Positions 39,465 through 49,875 are shown, counted from the first letter of the stretch. The stretch is 64,000 nt of DNA from Biostraticola tofi (GCF_004343195.1 NZ_SMCR01000012.1:25091-89090), one strand, 5' to 3'. Program-made: numbers and translations. The notes: generated by a model not told the origin, from the sequence alone.

Positions 39465-39980
39465 TTATCTGCCGTGTTGGTAGAGAGGGGCATCGGGCAA
39501 AAACAATTCGGTCAGCAGTAACGGTTTGCCACCTGGCCGCAGGCGCGAGCGGCGAGCCCACAGCTGATCCAGACGACCAATGTGGATATAATCCCTCAGC
39601 AGGGGCTCCTCAGTGAACAGCCGCCGTCCAATGGGCTCATCACCCGCATCGGCAAGCGCCCCCTGCTCTCCGGTCAGGCTGGTTTCGGGTATGATGGTAC
39701 GCGCTGCGACCCATGGCCTGTTATCACCGTATATCACCACTTGACGAAGCCAGCAGCGCTCACAGGCCGGCAGTTCTTTCCTTTCGCCTGCGTCTATCGA
39801 AGCAGCGGTTACAAATCCTTCCCCTATTCTGTGAATGATTATTTTACCGCAAAACTGCTCCAGCCGTCTGGTCATTGACCCTTTTTCCATTAGCCAATCG
39901 CTGATCATCGGACCAGGGGCAGGGTCTCGCTGCTGTAGCCAGACGATTGAAGACAATGATGAGATGTAGGGATGTTCCAT
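39465..39980 (-). CDS. ubiC: Chorismate pyruvate-lyase
   Basis: Converts chorismate to 4-hydroxybenzoate plus pyruvate, the entry step to ubiquinone. 171 residues from the ATG at 39980 (E. coli 165), beginning MEHPYISSL, parallel to E. coli MSHPALTQL. The [19 protein letters not shown] and [22 protein letters not shown] segments with the product-binding Arg and Glu are intact. Start choice is uncertain: in-frame ATG 12 bp earlier and TTG at 40013 are possible, and no candidate has a well-spaced ribosome-binding site. Confidence 0.93.
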   Translation of the reverse strand: MEHPYISSLSSIVWLQQRDPAPGPMISDWLMEKGSMTRRLEQFCGKIIIHRIGEGFVTAASIDAGERKELPACERCWLRQVVIYGDNRPWVAARTIIPETSLTGEQGALADAGDEPIGRRLFTEEPLLRDYIHIGRLDQLWARRSRLRPGGKPLLLTELFLPDAPLYQHGR

Positions 39981-40120
39981 CTCCCGGTTCATGGTATCTG
40001 GTTTGTATTCCAAAATCGTATTCCAGCTCCGAAATAAAGCACCGCTAACAATCAGGCATTGTAGCTAATCCAAACGGGATTGCGTTCAAAATTTGACTGC
40101 GGCCCGCGGCGGCAAACCAT

Positions 40121-40147
40121 AAAAAAACGGCCTCCCGGAGGAGGCCG
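40121..40147 (-). terminator. Intrinsic terminator of yjbEFGH
   Basis: On the minus strand CGGCCTCC pairs with GGAGGCCG around a 4-nt loop, directly followed by seven Ts. It lies 33 bp past the yjbH stop. Confidence 0.95.
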
Positions 40148-40179
40148 CTTATGGCGTTACGCATAATCCGTCACCGGTA

Positions 40180-42267
40180 TTATTCTACCGCAGGCGCACG
40201 CTCGTCAGTCAGGTCGTAAAGATAGTATTTGCGTCCGACCATTTGCCCGCCATCACGCGTCAGCGGTATCCAGTTCAGCTGAGCCCGGGAGCGGTTAGGC
40301 GTAACGGTCAACAGATCGAGCGGTATCGATATGTAGAAGCCTTTGGTAAACGATCCTTCACCGTAGTCCTCTTTCGAAACATCGGTAAAGGTGGCAAAAG
40401 CCCCGGCGGTTACGCCGCTGTCAAAGCGCTTGGAGACATCGAAAGTCACGCCCTTGTCTTTCGCCAGATAGCGGCCTACGCTTGCCTTGACCAACAGACC
40501 ATCCATAAATTCAGGTCTCCAGTAGCCGGTCAGGTTACCGGTGGCGACCTTGTAGTCAGCGAACTGCATCATATTATCCCAGTCACGCTGCTTAACGTAG
40601 TTGCCATCGACGCCAATTGCCCAGTTCTTGTCCAGCGGCCGATAAAGGACTTCACCGCCCACGCCGCCGTACATCATTTCCAGGTAGCCGCCGTAGAGCT
40701 GACCATACCAGCCCTCGCCCAGCCGATCGATATAGGTGGTCTGCAGGTTACTGATGTAAACATCATTCTCCACATACTCACGAATTCGAGTCCGCACTCG
40801 GGGCAGGTTGGAATCGGCAGGTGGCGCAGTGTAGTTAAATTTATCGTAGTTATTGACGATATTGCCAAATACGGTACCGGACACTGCCCAGTGGTTGGTC
40901 AGCCAGTAATTGGCCGAACCCTGGACGCCAATCTGGTACATATAGAAGTCTTCAGGTCCACCGAATGATTGGTTGAGAACCGGCGACCAGCCCAGCTCCA
41001 GGCGGCTCTTGTCGATATAGTAGCCTTGCTCGGCACTGGCCGGCACATCCGGTTCGGTGCGGCGCTGGATAAGCGGCCTCTCCTGGCCCAGGGGATAACC
41101 ACTGAGGGAATCGCGCAAGCTCTTCACGTCGGTCTCGGTGGTCACCATTGGCATACGGGTACGGGTATCGGTCACCTTGATGGTATCAATATTTTCCGGC
41201 AGGTTATTGACCAGTATGCGGTTGGCCCGATCAACCCCTTCCTGGTTATCCCGATATTTATACTGTTCGCCGGTCATATACAGCGTACGATCCTTGACCT
41301 GGATATGCGGCGAAGTATAGCCGGCGTTATCCTGGATATCGGTCAACTGCTGGGCGACCACTTGATGCTGCAGCATTTCCGGTTGGTCACGCGGCGCGTA
41401 ATCCGGTTTTTTGTTGTCCAGGTGCTGTTGCTTCAAATCATTGAAATTGGTGCGCAGCGTCACGCCGAACATCACGGTATTGCCGCGTTCATAGCTTAGG
41501 TTGACATCGGCCCAGTCGGCGACGCGATAAATCGCGCCCACGTTCACCGGCGAGTCCTGCTTCAGCCGGCCGGCAAAATCGCCTTCGTAGTTGTTGCCCT
41601 CATATTCCGCTTTCAGGCGCAACGGCTGCCAAGGGGTTTGGTACTCAACGCCGCCGAAGACGGACGCCGGGCCATGGAAGAAGTCTCCACCGTTAAAAGA
41701 GCCTGCCGTACGGTGGGTGTTATTGCGCTGGCAGAAGCTGTCTTTAGCTTCGCAGAACGGGTTAGAGATGTTGCCGCTATTACCCAGGTAGCCCCAACCA
41801 ACACCCAGAGTGAAGTCCAAAGGCCCCCAGGCCTTGCTGGCAGCGATAAACTCACTGTCGAACAGCCCAGTACCGCCAAAGTCTTTAATCCCTACCGATA
41901 CTTCAGGCAACCAGTAACTCTCTTGCCACAAACGCAGCTTGAAATCGATACCTTTGTCTTTGTAGGTCTGATCGCCACTAAAATCCTCGTACGGACTGTA
42001 CTTACGGGTACGCACATCGGTATAGCGGATGGTACTTTCAAGCCAGGGGAACAGCTGCAGGTTTACCGAATAGAAGCGATATTGATCGTTATCGCGATAG
42101 TTCATACTGAACTCACCTTCGCGCGCCATACGGGCGGTAGGCGTCTGCAGCAGGCCAACGCCGCCCTGATCCATCTGCGAGGGACCCAGGGGGGCGGTAT
42201 ATGAAGCCGCCTGGCAGGCACTGGCCACTGACAATGCGATGATGCTCAGAAGGTATTGTTTTTTCAT
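40180..42267 (-). CDS. yjbH: Outer-membrane exopolysaccharide export protein YjbH
   Basis: YjbH/GfcD family outer-membrane protein, 695 residues (E. coli 698), with a signal peptide (cleavage after ACQA, about residue 20) and a predicted large beta-barrel. Last gene of yjbEFGH, which in E. coli is an RcsB-regulated operon linked to extracellular polysaccharide. The start codon overlaps the yjbG stop by 1 nt (TGATG), so the two are translationally coupled. Confidence 0.95.
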   Translation of the reverse strand: MKKQYLLSIIALSVASACQAASYTAPLGPSQMDQGGVGLLQTPTARMAREGEFSMNYRDNDQYRFYSVNLQLFPWLESTIRYTDVRTRKYSPYEDFSGDQTYKDKGIDFKLRLWQESYWLPEVSVGIKDFGGTGLFDSEFIAASKAWGPLDFTLGVGWGYLGNSGNISNPFCEAKDSFCQRNNTHRTAGSFNGGDFFHGPASVFGGVEYQTPWQPLRLKAEYEGNNYEGDFAGRLKQDSPVNVGAIYRVADWADVNLSYERGNTVMFGVTLRTNFNDLKQQHLDNKKPDYAPRDQPEMLQHQVVAQQLTDIQDNAGYTSPHIQVKDRTLYMTGEQYKYRDNQEGVDRANRILVNNLPENIDTIKVTDTRTRMPMVTTETDVKSLRDSLSGYPLGQERPLIQRRTEPDVPASAEQGYYIDKSRLELGWSPVLNQSFGGPEDFYMYQIGVQGSANYWLTNHWAVSGTVFGNIVNNYDKFNYTAPPADSNLPRVRTRIREYVENDVYISNLQTTYIDRLGEGWYGQLYGGYLEMMYGGVGGEVLYRPLDKNWAIGVDGNYVKQRDWDNMMQFADYKVATGNLTGYWRPEFMDGLLVKASVGRYLAKDKGVTFDVSKRFDSGVTAGAFATFTDVSKEDYGEGSFTKGFYISIPLDLLTVTPNRSRAQLNWIPLTRDGGQMVGRKYYLYDLTDERAPAVE

Positions 42268-43022
42268 CAGTCAGGAATCCGGTGAGTCAGCAAAGAAACA
42301 ATCTGTTCATTCAGGTCTTTATAGGCCCTGGGCAACGCCCAGCGGGAAAAACCAACGTAAACCACGCTGCCGGGGGCCAGTTCGTTGTGGCGACGGTTCC
42401 AGTAGGCAACAGGCACCTGCTGCGAAGCACCCTCAGGCAGTATCGCCCACGCCTCGCTTTTATCGGCACCATGCAAATACTGATGCGTCTGCAGATAGTC
42501 AGATACATCGCGGCTGACCTGAAAGGGCTGCGACCCGCCGGGAGTGACCGCGCCGAACACACGGATGCTGGTAGGCCGATTCAGCGTATATACGCTGTAT
42601 TCGCCCCGCAGGCTGTGATTCGCACCGTCTATCAATCGGATCTGATCTTGATCGAGAGAGACAAATTGCCGCCCGGTGACCCTGATGGCCGCAAGCTGAC
42701 GACTGATGGTTTCTACCGTTGCGGCCAATTCGGCATCGTTATCCTGGCGAAGCTCGCCGGCCAGCGCGCTCAGGCGGGCCAGCAATTGCCGCTGCTGCCC
42801 CACGGCTGCAGCCGTCGCACCGCGCTCGGCGATAACGGTACCGGGCCACCAGGTGCGGCCGGCCAGTTCAGGACGTGCGGTCAGCTGCTGCAGATTCTGC
42901 AGGCCACTTATCAGCGTTGTTTGGGACTGGCCTGGATAATAAACGGTAACACGGCTATCAGCGACGGCGGAGGCGATAAAACCAGCACACAAACCCACAG
43001 CGATTAAGAGTTGTTTTTTCAT
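42267..43022 (-). CDS. yjbG: YjbG, GfcC-like periplasmic capsule/exopolysaccharide protein
   Basis: 251-residue periplasmic protein with signal peptide (to about VADS, residue 22) of the GfcC family (E. coli YjbG 245), with SLBB-like ubiquitin folds expected from GfcC structures. [22 protein letters not shown] and [13 protein letters not shown] are recognisable. It overlaps yjbF by 4 nt (ATGA) and yjbH by 1 nt, placing it inside the operon. Confidence 0.95.
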   Translation of the reverse strand: MKKQLLIAVGLCAGFIASAVADSRVTVYYPGQSQTTLISGLQNLQQLTARPELAGRTWWPGTVIAERGATAAAVGQQRQLLARLSALAGELRQDNDAELAATVETISRQLAAIRVTGRQFVSLDQDQIRLIDGANHSLRGEYSVYTLNRPTSIRVFGAVTPGGSQPFQVSRDVSDYLQTHQYLHGADKSEAWAILPEGASQQVPVAYWNRRHNELAPGSVVYVGFSRWALPRAYKDLNEQIVSLLTHRIPD

Positions 43023-43675
43023 GGTTTATAGGCATTTAAAGTGGTGGTTTCAATCGGGAATACATCCGGGCCGAGGTATTGTTCGGTTTTAAGTACGGCG
43101 CCGGAGAGCGGATCGATCCAGAAGCGATTGCGATACTCAGTGTTCAGTTCTGCCACCGATACCTGTTCTTCGATAACGCGCCAGGCATGGGGAGCATTAA
43201 GCACCGTCACGGTTTCCGTGCCGACGATATGAAAACGAGAGGTAAAGGTCGCCGAACGAAGCTGCTGTTGTTCGGTCCAGGATTGAGTGCGGGTCCATAC
43301 AGCACCGTCAGTGATCCGGTTGGCGTGAAGCAGTGGGTCTGAGGACAGGTTGGTGACCTCGAGCAGATTATCCGGCAGGCCCAGGGTTTTGATCAGCCGG
43401 CCATTGCGGGTGACCAGCATCGCCTGGTCGCGGGTGACCCATTTCAGATTGCCGTTTTCGGCATAAGCCAGTACGACGAAAATTTGCGCGCCGTCATTCA
43501 CCTTGGCATACATACTGGCATAAGGAATGGCGCGAACCTGGTCCGGAGTCAGCTCCACATCAGGGGTACCAAAGATTGCCACTGCAAACGTGTCGCCAAT
43601 ACCCTTTTGAGATTGACTACAAGCGGCCAGCAGGCAGCAAACCACCATCAGAAAGAAATAGCGCACGTCGTTCAT
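43019..43675 (-). CDS. yjbF: YjbF lipoprotein
   Basis: 218-residue lipoprotein (E. coli YjbF 212) with a type II signal peptide and lipobox LLAAC (Cys19). GfcB/YmcC family, associated with outer-membrane polysaccharide export. No Asp at +2 after the Cys (CSQS), so outer-membrane sorting is expected. It follows yjbE after a 60-bp gap containing a terminator-like hairpin. Confidence 0.94.
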   Translation of the reverse strand: MNDVRYFFLMVVCCLLAACSQSQKGIGDTFAVAIFGTPDVELTPDQVRAIPYASMYAKVNDGAQIFVVLAYAENGNLKWVTRDQAMLVTRNGRLIKTLGLPDNLLEVTNLSSDPLLHANRITDGAVWTRTQSWTEQQQLRSATFTSRFHIVGTETVTVLNAPHAWRVIEEQVSVAELNTEYRNRFWIDPLSGAVLKTEQYLGPDVFPIETTTLNAYKP

Positions 43676-43698
43676 CCCAAACGAAAGTCATACAAAAA

Positions 43699-43722
43699 AT
43701 AACCACACTTGCGTGTGGTTAT
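43699..43722 (-). terminator. Attenuator-like hairpin between yjbE and yjbF
   Basis: On the minus strand a perfect 10-bp stem (ATAACCACAC / GTGTGGTTAT) with a GCAA tetraloop is followed by TTTTTTG. It lies 14 bp after the yjbE stop and 24 bp before the yjbF start, so it can reduce transcription from yjbE into yjbFGH. Confidence 0.85.
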
Positions 43723-43735
43723 GGGTTATTTTTAT

Positions 43736-43984
43736 TTATCGAGCAGTTGACGTCGTGGTGCTGGTGCCCGGAGTAGAGCTGCTGCCATCATTGTTGGAGG
43801 CAATCAGCGCAGCGCCGGCGATGACGGCGATCGCGCCTACACCGATGGCCGTTGCCGCACCTGCGCTCAGACCAGCTGCACCAGTACCTGCGCCGCTGTT
43901 GCTAGTAGTAGCCGGAGCAGCTAAAGCATAAGAGCCGCTGGCCATCATTACTGCTGCTATTACAACACTAAAAATTTTATTCAT
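43736..43984 (-). CDS. yjbE: YjbE small secreted protein
   Basis: 82 residues from the ATG at 43984 (AAGG 8 nt upstream; E. coli YjbE 80). Signal peptide ending at ALA-A (about residue 23), followed by a glycine/alanine/serine-rich low-complexity mature part with a hydrophobic glycine-alanine stretch (GVGAIAVIAGAALIAS) and a Thr/Ser-rich tail. First gene of yjbEFGH; function unknown. The terminator after it suggests it is made in excess over the others. Confidence 0.9.
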   Translation of the reverse strand: MNKIFSVVIAAVMMASGSYALAAPATTSNSGAGTGAAGLSAGAATAIGVGAIAVIAGAALIASNNDGSSSTPGTSTTTSTAR

Positions 43985-44070
43985 ATTCATTACCTTAATC
44001 ACTCATGAGGATGATGACTATAAAGCACGTTAATGGTTATATGCCTTATATAATCATCATAAAGCAATAT

Positions 44071-44095
44071 AATGCAATAAAATATATATTGCATT
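44071..44095. repeat. AT-rich inverted repeat upstream of yjbE
   Basis: Perfect 9-bp arms AATGCAATA and TATTGCATT separated by 7 bp (AAATATA), 87-111 bp upstream of the yjbE ATG. A related GCAATAT lies just before it. Size and symmetry fit an operator for a dimeric regulator; the regulator is unknown. Confidence 0.6.
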
Positions 44096-44481
44096 CATCA
44101 CTAATGCTTATAGAGCGAAATGATCTTTATTTCGGACCTTGAAATCATTAACAGCGGTTCGCATCCGCTGAACACGACAAAACGAGAACAAATGACTGGT
44201 GTAACCGGTTAACGCTTGAAAAACAGCCTATTACCACGCGCCTCTTTCCATATTCAGACCTTTTACCTGGTATGACTGTCGTTAGCCATGCGAGAACCCG
44301 CACCGGTCAATGCAAAGTAACCCACTGAATTCGATGCACTTAACAAAAAAGCCTTTAATGTTGTGCGAAAATAAACAAAAGTGAAAAGTCCCCTTTTTTT
44401 TAGGAAAAACCTTACGAGGATGTTAATAAACAGGGGGCGAGGTTAACGCGGGGTAAAGGGTAGCGATCAAAAGCGTCTGCA

Positions 44482-44502
44482 GCGGCCACTGGGCGTGGCC
44501 GC
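44482..44502 (-). terminator. Hairpin downstream of pgi
   Basis: Perfect 8-bp stem GCGGCCAC / GTGGCCGC with a 5-nt loop, 21 bp past the pgi stop. A TTTT run follows only after about 9 further bases on the minus strand, so the termination efficiency is uncertain. Confidence 0.65.
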
Positions 44503-44522
44503 CTTTGTAGCGGGATTACTTA

Positions 44523-46172
44523 TCAGTTGCGCCAATTTTTATAACGGTTTATCAGTCCATTGGTAGAGCTATCGTGGGCTGATACCCTTTCATCCGCTGC
44601 CAGCTCAGGCAAAATTCGGTTGGCCAGCTGCTTGCCGAGCTCCACGCCCCATTGATCGAACGTATAAATATTCAGAATTACCCCTTGAGTAAAGATCTTA
44701 TGCTCATAGAGGGCAATCAGCGCGCCCAGGCTAAAAGGCGTAATTTCTTTCAGCAAAATCGAGTTGGTCGGCCGGTTGCCTTCAAACACTTTGAACGGCG
44801 CCACATGCTTGACCTGATCTGGGGTTTTACCGGCGGCGGCATACTCCTCCTCTACCGCCGCCCTGGATTTGCCAAACGCCAGAGCTTCGGTCTGGGCAAA
44901 GAAATTCGACAGCAGTTTGGCATGATGATCGCTCAGTGGGTTATGGCTGCGGGCTGGAGCGATAAAGTCACAGGGGACCATTTTGGTACCCTGATGAATC
45001 AGCTGGTAGAAAGCATGCTGGCCATTGGTGCCAGGCTCACCCCAGATAATCGGGCCGGTTTGGTAGCTGACCGGTTCGCCATCACGATCGACATATTTTC
45101 CGTTTGATTCCATATTCCCCTGCTGGAAATAGGCGGCAAAGCGATGCATATATTGATCGTAAGGCAGAATAGCTTCGGTCTCGGTGCCATAGAAATTGTT
45201 GTACCAGATACCTATAAGCGCCAACAGCACCGGCAGGTTCTGTTCGGCCGGCGTATTGGCGAAGTGCTGGTCCATGGCATGAGCGCCGCTCAGCAGCTTT
45301 TCAAAGTTGTCGAAGCCGAGGGACAGCGCGATGGACAGGCCAATAGCGGACCAGAGGGAGTAACGTCCGCCAACCCAATCCCAGAACTCAAACATATTAT
45401 CAGTATCGATACCGAATTCACTGACGGCGGCAGCGTTAGTGGATAGCGCGGCAAAATGCCTGGCTACATGCTTGTCATCGCCGGCGGTGTCGAGGAACCA
45501 ATCGCGCGCGCTGTGGGCATTGGTCATGGTTTCCTGAGTGGTGAAAGTCTTGGAGGCGACCAGGAACAATGTGGTTTCCGGATTGAGGGGCTGCACCGTC
45601 TCGGCGATATGCGTTCCGTCTACGTTGGACACAAAGTGCATGGATAGATGGTTCTTGTAAGGTCTCAACGCCTCGGTAACCATATAAGGGCCCAGATCGG
45701 AACCGCCGATACCGATATTCACCACATCGGTAATTGGTTTACCGGTATAACCTTTCCAATCGCCATTGATAACCCGGTCGCAGAACTGTTTCATCTTGGC
45801 CAGTACAGCATTGACCTCTGGCATAACATCTTTGCCGTCGACCAATATTGGCGTATTGCTGCGATTACGCAGGGCGACATGCAGCACCGCCCGATCTTCG
45901 GTGCGGTTTATTTTCTCACCGGAAAACATCGATTTGATCGCACCCGAAAGATCGCTTTCAACCGCCAGCGCCTGGAGTTTGTCCAGTGTTTCATCGGTAA
46001 TCAGATTTTTGGAAAAATCCACCAGCATCTCTTCGTTGAACGTTGCCGAAAACCGGGTAAATCGGGAGGGGTCGCTGGCAAACAGAGCACTGATCCGCAC
46101 CTCTTTCATGGTGGCGAAATGTTGTTGCAGCGCTTTCCAGGCCGCAGTATGGCTAGGGTTAATATTTTTCAT
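44523..46172 (-). CDS. pgi: Glucose-6-phosphate isomerase
   Basis: Interconverts glucose 6-phosphate and fructose 6-phosphate; 549 residues as in E. coli. Both PGI signatures are present ([16 protein letters not shown] and the C-terminal [12 protein letters not shown]), along with the active-site Glu ([10 protein letters not shown]), His (GTNGQHAF) and Lys (DQWGVELGK). It is divergent from lysC, with about 550 bp between, mostly used by the lysC leader. Confidence 0.99.
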   Translation of the reverse strand: MKNINPSHTAAWKALQQHFATMKEVRISALFASDPSRFTRFSATFNEEMLVDFSKNLITDETLDKLQALAVESDLSGAIKSMFSGEKINRTEDRAVLHVALRNRSNTPILVDGKDVMPEVNAVLAKMKQFCDRVINGDWKGYTGKPITDVVNIGIGGSDLGPYMVTEALRPYKNHLSMHFVSNVDGTHIAETVQPLNPETTLFLVASKTFTTQETMTNAHSARDWFLDTAGDDKHVARHFAALSTNAAAVSEFGIDTDNMFEFWDWVGGRYSLWSAIGLSIALSLGFDNFEKLLSGAHAMDQHFANTPAEQNLPVLLALIGIWYNNFYGTETEAILPYDQYMHRFAAYFQQGNMESNGKYVDRDGEPVSYQTGPIIWGEPGTNGQHAFYQLIHQGTKMVPCDFIAPARSHNPLSDHHAKLLSNFFAQTEALAFGKSRAAVEEEYAAAGKTPDQVKHVAPFKVFEGNRPTNSILLKEITPFSLGALIALYEHKIFTQGVILNIYTFDQWGVELGKQLANRILPELAADERVSAHDSSTNGLINRYKNWRN

Positions 46173-46418
46173 AACAACACTCTTTTTGGCTTAAATGAGA
46201 GATGACATGAAATGATTGTATCTCTTAACGCTTCACATGCGATCCCTTTTCTTGCATAGGGATGCTCAGTGGTGATGGTAGCGGGTGTCTAATTGCTGAA
46301 CAGAATCCGCCGGGCCGCCGGCAGCTAAATAAAATGCGCCGTCCCGGCGCTCTGCACGTTGACATGGACGCGTTTACCCGTTATTTCTAAAAGCCTAGTT
46401 ACGCATCTGATGCGTGAA

Positions 46419-46608
46419 CCAGAAGAGGCGCGTCGACCAGGTAAGGCATTGCAGGAGCCGTTTTCCGTAAAGCAAGCCCGAGGGGGAGCGACGCCGAGGA
46501 AAGGGCCGGTAAACGGCCTGGCCCCTTTCCGACCGCACAGGCTGAATCCTGTGGGTTGTCACCAGCATGTTTGTCCGCCGGACAAACGGCACGGTGGGGC
46601 GCTTCTGG
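46419..46608 (+). ncRNA. Lysine riboswitch (L box) upstream of lysC
   Basis: The closing P1 helix pairs CCAGAAG (46419-46425) with CTTCTGG (46602-46608). Between them are the conserved lysine-aptamer elements: AGAGGCGCG just inside P1, GAGGGGGAGCGACGCCGAGG, GGCTGAATCCTGTGGGTTGTCACCAG-type P4 region (46548-46565), and GGTGGGGCG before P1'. It parallels the E. coli lysC leader throughout. The expression platform must lie between 46609 and the lysC start; lysine binding should repress lysC. Confidence 0.95.
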
Positions 46609-46721
46609 GTGTATCGTAGCCTTATCTACGCCTGCTCCCTGTTTCCCGCTCTTCTTATGTGCCAATTAAATGAATAACTGCTGTCATCACGGATGGCACC
46701 CTGACTCGAGGCATTAATGGC

Positions 46722-48086
46722 ATGTCAACTGCGCCCCTGAACTCACTGCTGGTTGCTAAATTCGGCGGCACCAGCGTGGCCAATTTCGATGCGATGATCC
46801 GCAGTGCGGACATTGTTCTGTCTAATCCGGCGGTGAGGCTGGTGGTATTATCCGCCTCCGCCGGCGTTACCAATCTGCTTATCGCCTTGGCTGAAGGGAA
46901 AGATCCCGATCGGCGCGCCTACCATCTGGACGAAATTCGCCGGATCCAGTACGCCATTGTCGACAGGCTGGATAACGGACAGGTAATACGCGAAGAAATA
47001 GATCGTATGCTGGACAATATCGCCATGCTTTCCGAAGCTGCCGGTCTAGCGACCTCCAATGCCCTGACTGACGAACTGGTGAGCCATGGCGAATTAATGT
47101 CTACCCTGCTATTCGTTGAAGTTATGCGCCAGCGCCAGGCGCCGGCCCAATGGTTTGATATCCGCAAAATCATGCGCACTGATGACCGTTTCGGCCGGGC
47201 CGAACCGGACGGCGCCGCCTTGAAAGAGCTGGCGCGGACGTCGCTGCTGCCCAGGCTCGCTGAGTCGCTCATCATTACCCAGGGTTTTATCGGCAGTGAG
47301 CCCAAGGGCCGTACCACGACCCTTGGCCGTGGCGGCAGCGACTATACCGCCGCCCTGCTGGGTGAAGCGCTGCAGGCCTCCCGCATTGATATCTGGACCG
47401 ATGTGCCCGGCATCTATACCACCGATCCGCGCGTGGTTCCCGAGGCACGCCGAATTGATGAGATAAGTTTCGAAGAAGCGGCGGAAATGGCGACCTTCGG
47501 CGCTAAAATTCTCCATCCGGCTACCCTGCTGCCCGCGGTGCGTAGCGATATCCCCGTCTTCGTCGGTTCAAGCAAAGATCCCCACGCCGGCGGTACGCTA
47601 GTCTGCAACAAAACGGCTCATCCGCCGCTGTTCCGGGCGTTGGCCCTGCGCCGCCGCCAGACTCTGCTGACGCTGCACAGTCTGAATATGCTGCAGGCGC
47701 GGGGATTCCTGGCCGAAGTATTCAATATCCTGGCACGTCATTTTATTTCAGTGGACTTGATCACCACGTCAGAGGTTAGCGTCGCGCTGACCATGGACAC
47801 CACCGGCTCCAATACCATTGGGGACAGTCTGCTGACAACGGCCTTGCTGACTGAACTGTCATCCCTTTGCCGCGTCGAAGTGGAAGAAAACCTGGCGCTG
47901 ATTGCGTTGATTGGCAATAACCTTTCTCAGGCCTGTGGTGTGGGAAAAGATGTCTTCGGGGTGCTGGATCCGTTTAATATCCGGCTGATTTGCTATGGTG
48001 CCAGCAGCCATAATCTGTGCTTCCTGGTGCCGGGAGCTGACGCCGAGCAGGTGGTAAAAACCCTGCATAGTAATTTGTTTGAGTAA
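46722..48086 (+). CDS. lysC: Lysine-sensitive aspartokinase III
   Basis: Phosphorylates aspartate, the first step to lysine, threonine, methionine and diaminopimelate; 454 residues (E. coli LysC 449). Kinase motif VAKFGGTSVANFDAM, GRGGSDYTAALLGEAL and FGAKILHPATL are intact, followed by two ACT regulatory domains. Control is by lysine feedback and by the leader riboswitch. The ATG at 46722 lies 11 nt from GAGG, whereas an out-of-frame ATG at 46717 has the better spacing (see findings). Monocistronic, with a terminator after it. Confidence 0.97.
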   Translation: MSTAPLNSLLVAKFGGTSVANFDAMIRSADIVLSNPAVRLVVLSASAGVTNLLIALAEGKDPDRRAYHLDEIRRIQYAIVDRLDNGQVIREEIDRMLDNIAMLSEAAGLATSNALTDELVSHGELMSTLLFVEVMRQRQAPAQWFDIRKIMRTDDRFGRAEPDGAALKELARTSLLPRLAESLIITQGFIGSEPKGRTTTLGRGGSDYTAALLGEALQASRIDIWTDVPGIYTTDPRVVPEARRIDEISFEEAAEMATFGAKILHPATLLPAVRSDIPVFVGSSKDPHAGGTLVCNKTAHPPLFRALALRRRQTLLTLHSLNMLQARGFLAEVFNILARHFISVDLITTSEVSVALTMDTTGSNTIGDSLLTTALLTELSSLCRVEVEENLALIALIGNNLSQACGVGKDVFGVLDPFNIRLICYGASSHNLCFLVPGADAEQVVKTLHSNLFE

Positions 48087-48119
48087 GCAGCCCGCCGGGA
48101 TAGGTAACCTGCCAGACTA

Positions 48120-48149
48120 TATCCCGCCGCATGGCGGGATAGCTATTTT
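48120..48149 (+). terminator. Terminator of lysC
   Basis: 9-bp stem TATCCCGCC / GGCGGGATA with GCAT loop, followed by GCTATTTT, located 34 bp after the lysC stop and before convergent yjbB. Confidence 0.85.
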
Positions 48150-48156
48150 CGGCCCC

Positions 48157-49821
48157 TCAGTTGGAAACGCTCTCTTTTTTGCGTGGATCATCGCGCTCTT
48201 CCATATTGTCAGCATCCTCGTCGAGTTGCAGCGCATTATAAGCCACTGAACAAAATAGCGAATTGACGCGTTTCATATCCCCCAACAACCCCAGATGCAG
48301 CGAGCTGGTTTCCAGGCTCTGCACGTTCTGCTGATGCAGACGATCGACATGGGCGTGGGCATAGCGTCTGTCGGTAATCCGGAAACGGTGTTTGGCGCGA
48401 CGCAGACGACGGGCGCTGGTGATATCGCCAGACAGGAACACCGACAGGCTGAGCCGCAGATTGGATACCAACTGTTCATGCAGGATATCGAGCTCTTTCA
48501 TGCCTTCTGGGGAAAATGCCCGGCGGGCGGTTAATGATTTTGCAGCAATATCCCCGGTCATGCGCTCGATAATATCGCCGGCCTGTTCAAGATTGAGCGC
48601 CATTTCAATAATCTCACCCCAGCGGCGTGAGTCGGCCTCGTCCAGGTCTTCCTTGGGCATCTGTGCCAAATAAAGTTTGATCGCGGTATAGAGCACATCC
48701 ACATCATCATCCAGCCGGCGTACTTCGCGATCTTTGTTCAGTTCGCCGTGCAGCACCTCGGCATGCAGTACCAGCATGCTCTCGACCACATCGCCCATAC
48801 GCAGGGTTTCCCGGGCTGCATTGACCAGCGCCAGCGCAGGCGTATCCAGAGCGCTGGTATCCAGGTGACGCGGGCGAACCACCAGATCACTGGCCGGTGT
48901 ATCGCTTATCCATTGGGAGCAGAGCCGGGCCATTGGGCTGGCGAACGGCACCATGATGAGGCAGCGGATAAGGTTATAAAACACATGGAAATAGATTACC
49001 AGCTCGGCATCGCTGACCGGCAAACGGTCCAGATAGCTCGCCAGAAGGGAAATGGCGGGCAGCACCACCAGGCAACCGATCAATTTGAACAGCAGACTGC
49101 CCAGGGCGACGCGTTTACCGCCGGCATTCTGGCCACTGGCATTGATCATTGCCAGCAGTCCACTGCCCAGATTGGCGCCGATCACCAGACACAACGCCAC
49201 CTTAAACGAGATGACGCCGGTGGAGGTCAATGTAGCGGTAAGCAATACCGCCGCCAGGCTGGAATAGCTGACGATGGCAAAAATAGCCCCGGCGATGGCA
49301 TCCAGCACCACATCCCCGGTCAGGGAGGAGAACAGGACTTTGACTTCATTGGCCTGAGTAATTGGCGTAGCGGCAGTGACAATAAGTTCCAGCGCCAGCA
49401 GAATCAGGCCAAGGCCGATAAACACCCGGCCTATCTGGCCAACGCGGGATTGCTTGCGGCCCAGAAACAGCGTGACGCCGCCAAAAATCAGCAACGGCGA
49501 GAGCCAGGAAAGATCAAAGGTAAGCACTCTGGCCATCAGGGCGGTGCCCACATCAGCCCCGAGAATGATCACCAGAGCGGGAGCGAGAGCCACCAGGCCC
49601 TGGGAAACAAAAGAAGTCACTAACATGGCGGTGGCGTTACTGCTCTGGACCAGCGCCGTGACGCCGATTCCAGCCATGAAGGCCATGGGTTTTTTTTCTA
49701 CGCTACGACTCAGCACCTGCCTCAGGCGGGCGCCATAGACACGCATGATGCCGGTGCGCACGATATGAGTTCCCCATACCAGTAACGCCACCGCAGACAG
49801 CAGATGTAACAGGGTTAACAC
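48157..49821 (-). CDS. yjbB: Na+/phosphate cotransporter family protein YjbB
   Basis: Inner-membrane protein of the NptA/PNaS family with a PhoU-like cytoplasmic tail, 554 residues (E. coli YjbB 543). Two inverted repeats with the QSSNATAML and related VSYSSLAAVLLTATLT segments form the transport core; residues from about 340 on are helical PhoU-like. The E. coli homologue lowers intracellular polyphosphate-derived phosphate and is proposed to export phosphate. Convergent with lysC. Confidence 0.95.
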   Translation of the reverse strand: MLTLLHLLSAVALLVWGTHIVRTGIMRVYGARLRQVLSRSVEKKPMAFMAGIGVTALVQSSNATAMLVTSFVSQGLVALAPALVIILGADVGTALMARVLTFDLSWLSPLLIFGGVTLFLGRKQSRVGQIGRVFIGLGLILLALELIVTAATPITQANEVKVLFSSLTGDVVLDAIAGAIFAIVSYSSLAAVLLTATLTSTGVISFKVALCLVIGANLGSGLLAMINASGQNAGGKRVALGSLLFKLIGCLVVLPAISLLASYLDRLPVSDAELVIYFHVFYNLIRCLIMVPFASPMARLCSQWISDTPASDLVVRPRHLDTSALDTPALALVNAARETLRMGDVVESMLVLHAEVLHGELNKDREVRRLDDDVDVLYTAIKLYLAQMPKEDLDEADSRRWGEIIEMALNLEQAGDIIERMTGDIAAKSLTARRAFSPEGMKELDILHEQLVSNLRLSLSVFLSGDITSARRLRRAKHRFRITDRRYAHAHVDRLHQQNVQSLETSSLHLGLLGDMKRVNSLFCSVAYNALQLDEDADNMEERDDPRKKESVSN

Positions 49822-49875
49822 TCGAGTTGATGCTCCATGATGTCCGGAAAATAACGCGGTTCAACGGCTTATGCA

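Larger units (their letters stand above)
43985..44522. other. Intergenic region upstream of yjbE, downstream of pgi
   Basis: 538 bp without a supported gene. It holds the yjbE promoter region, a 25-bp AT-rich inverted repeat at 44071-44095, and the pgi terminator-like hairpin. Confidence 0.6.

Noticed and set aside
48748..49623. 291-codon ORF opposite yjbB
   Set aside because: Long but antisense to a clear membrane-protein gene; the composition (His, Gln, Gly rich) is that of a mirror frame.
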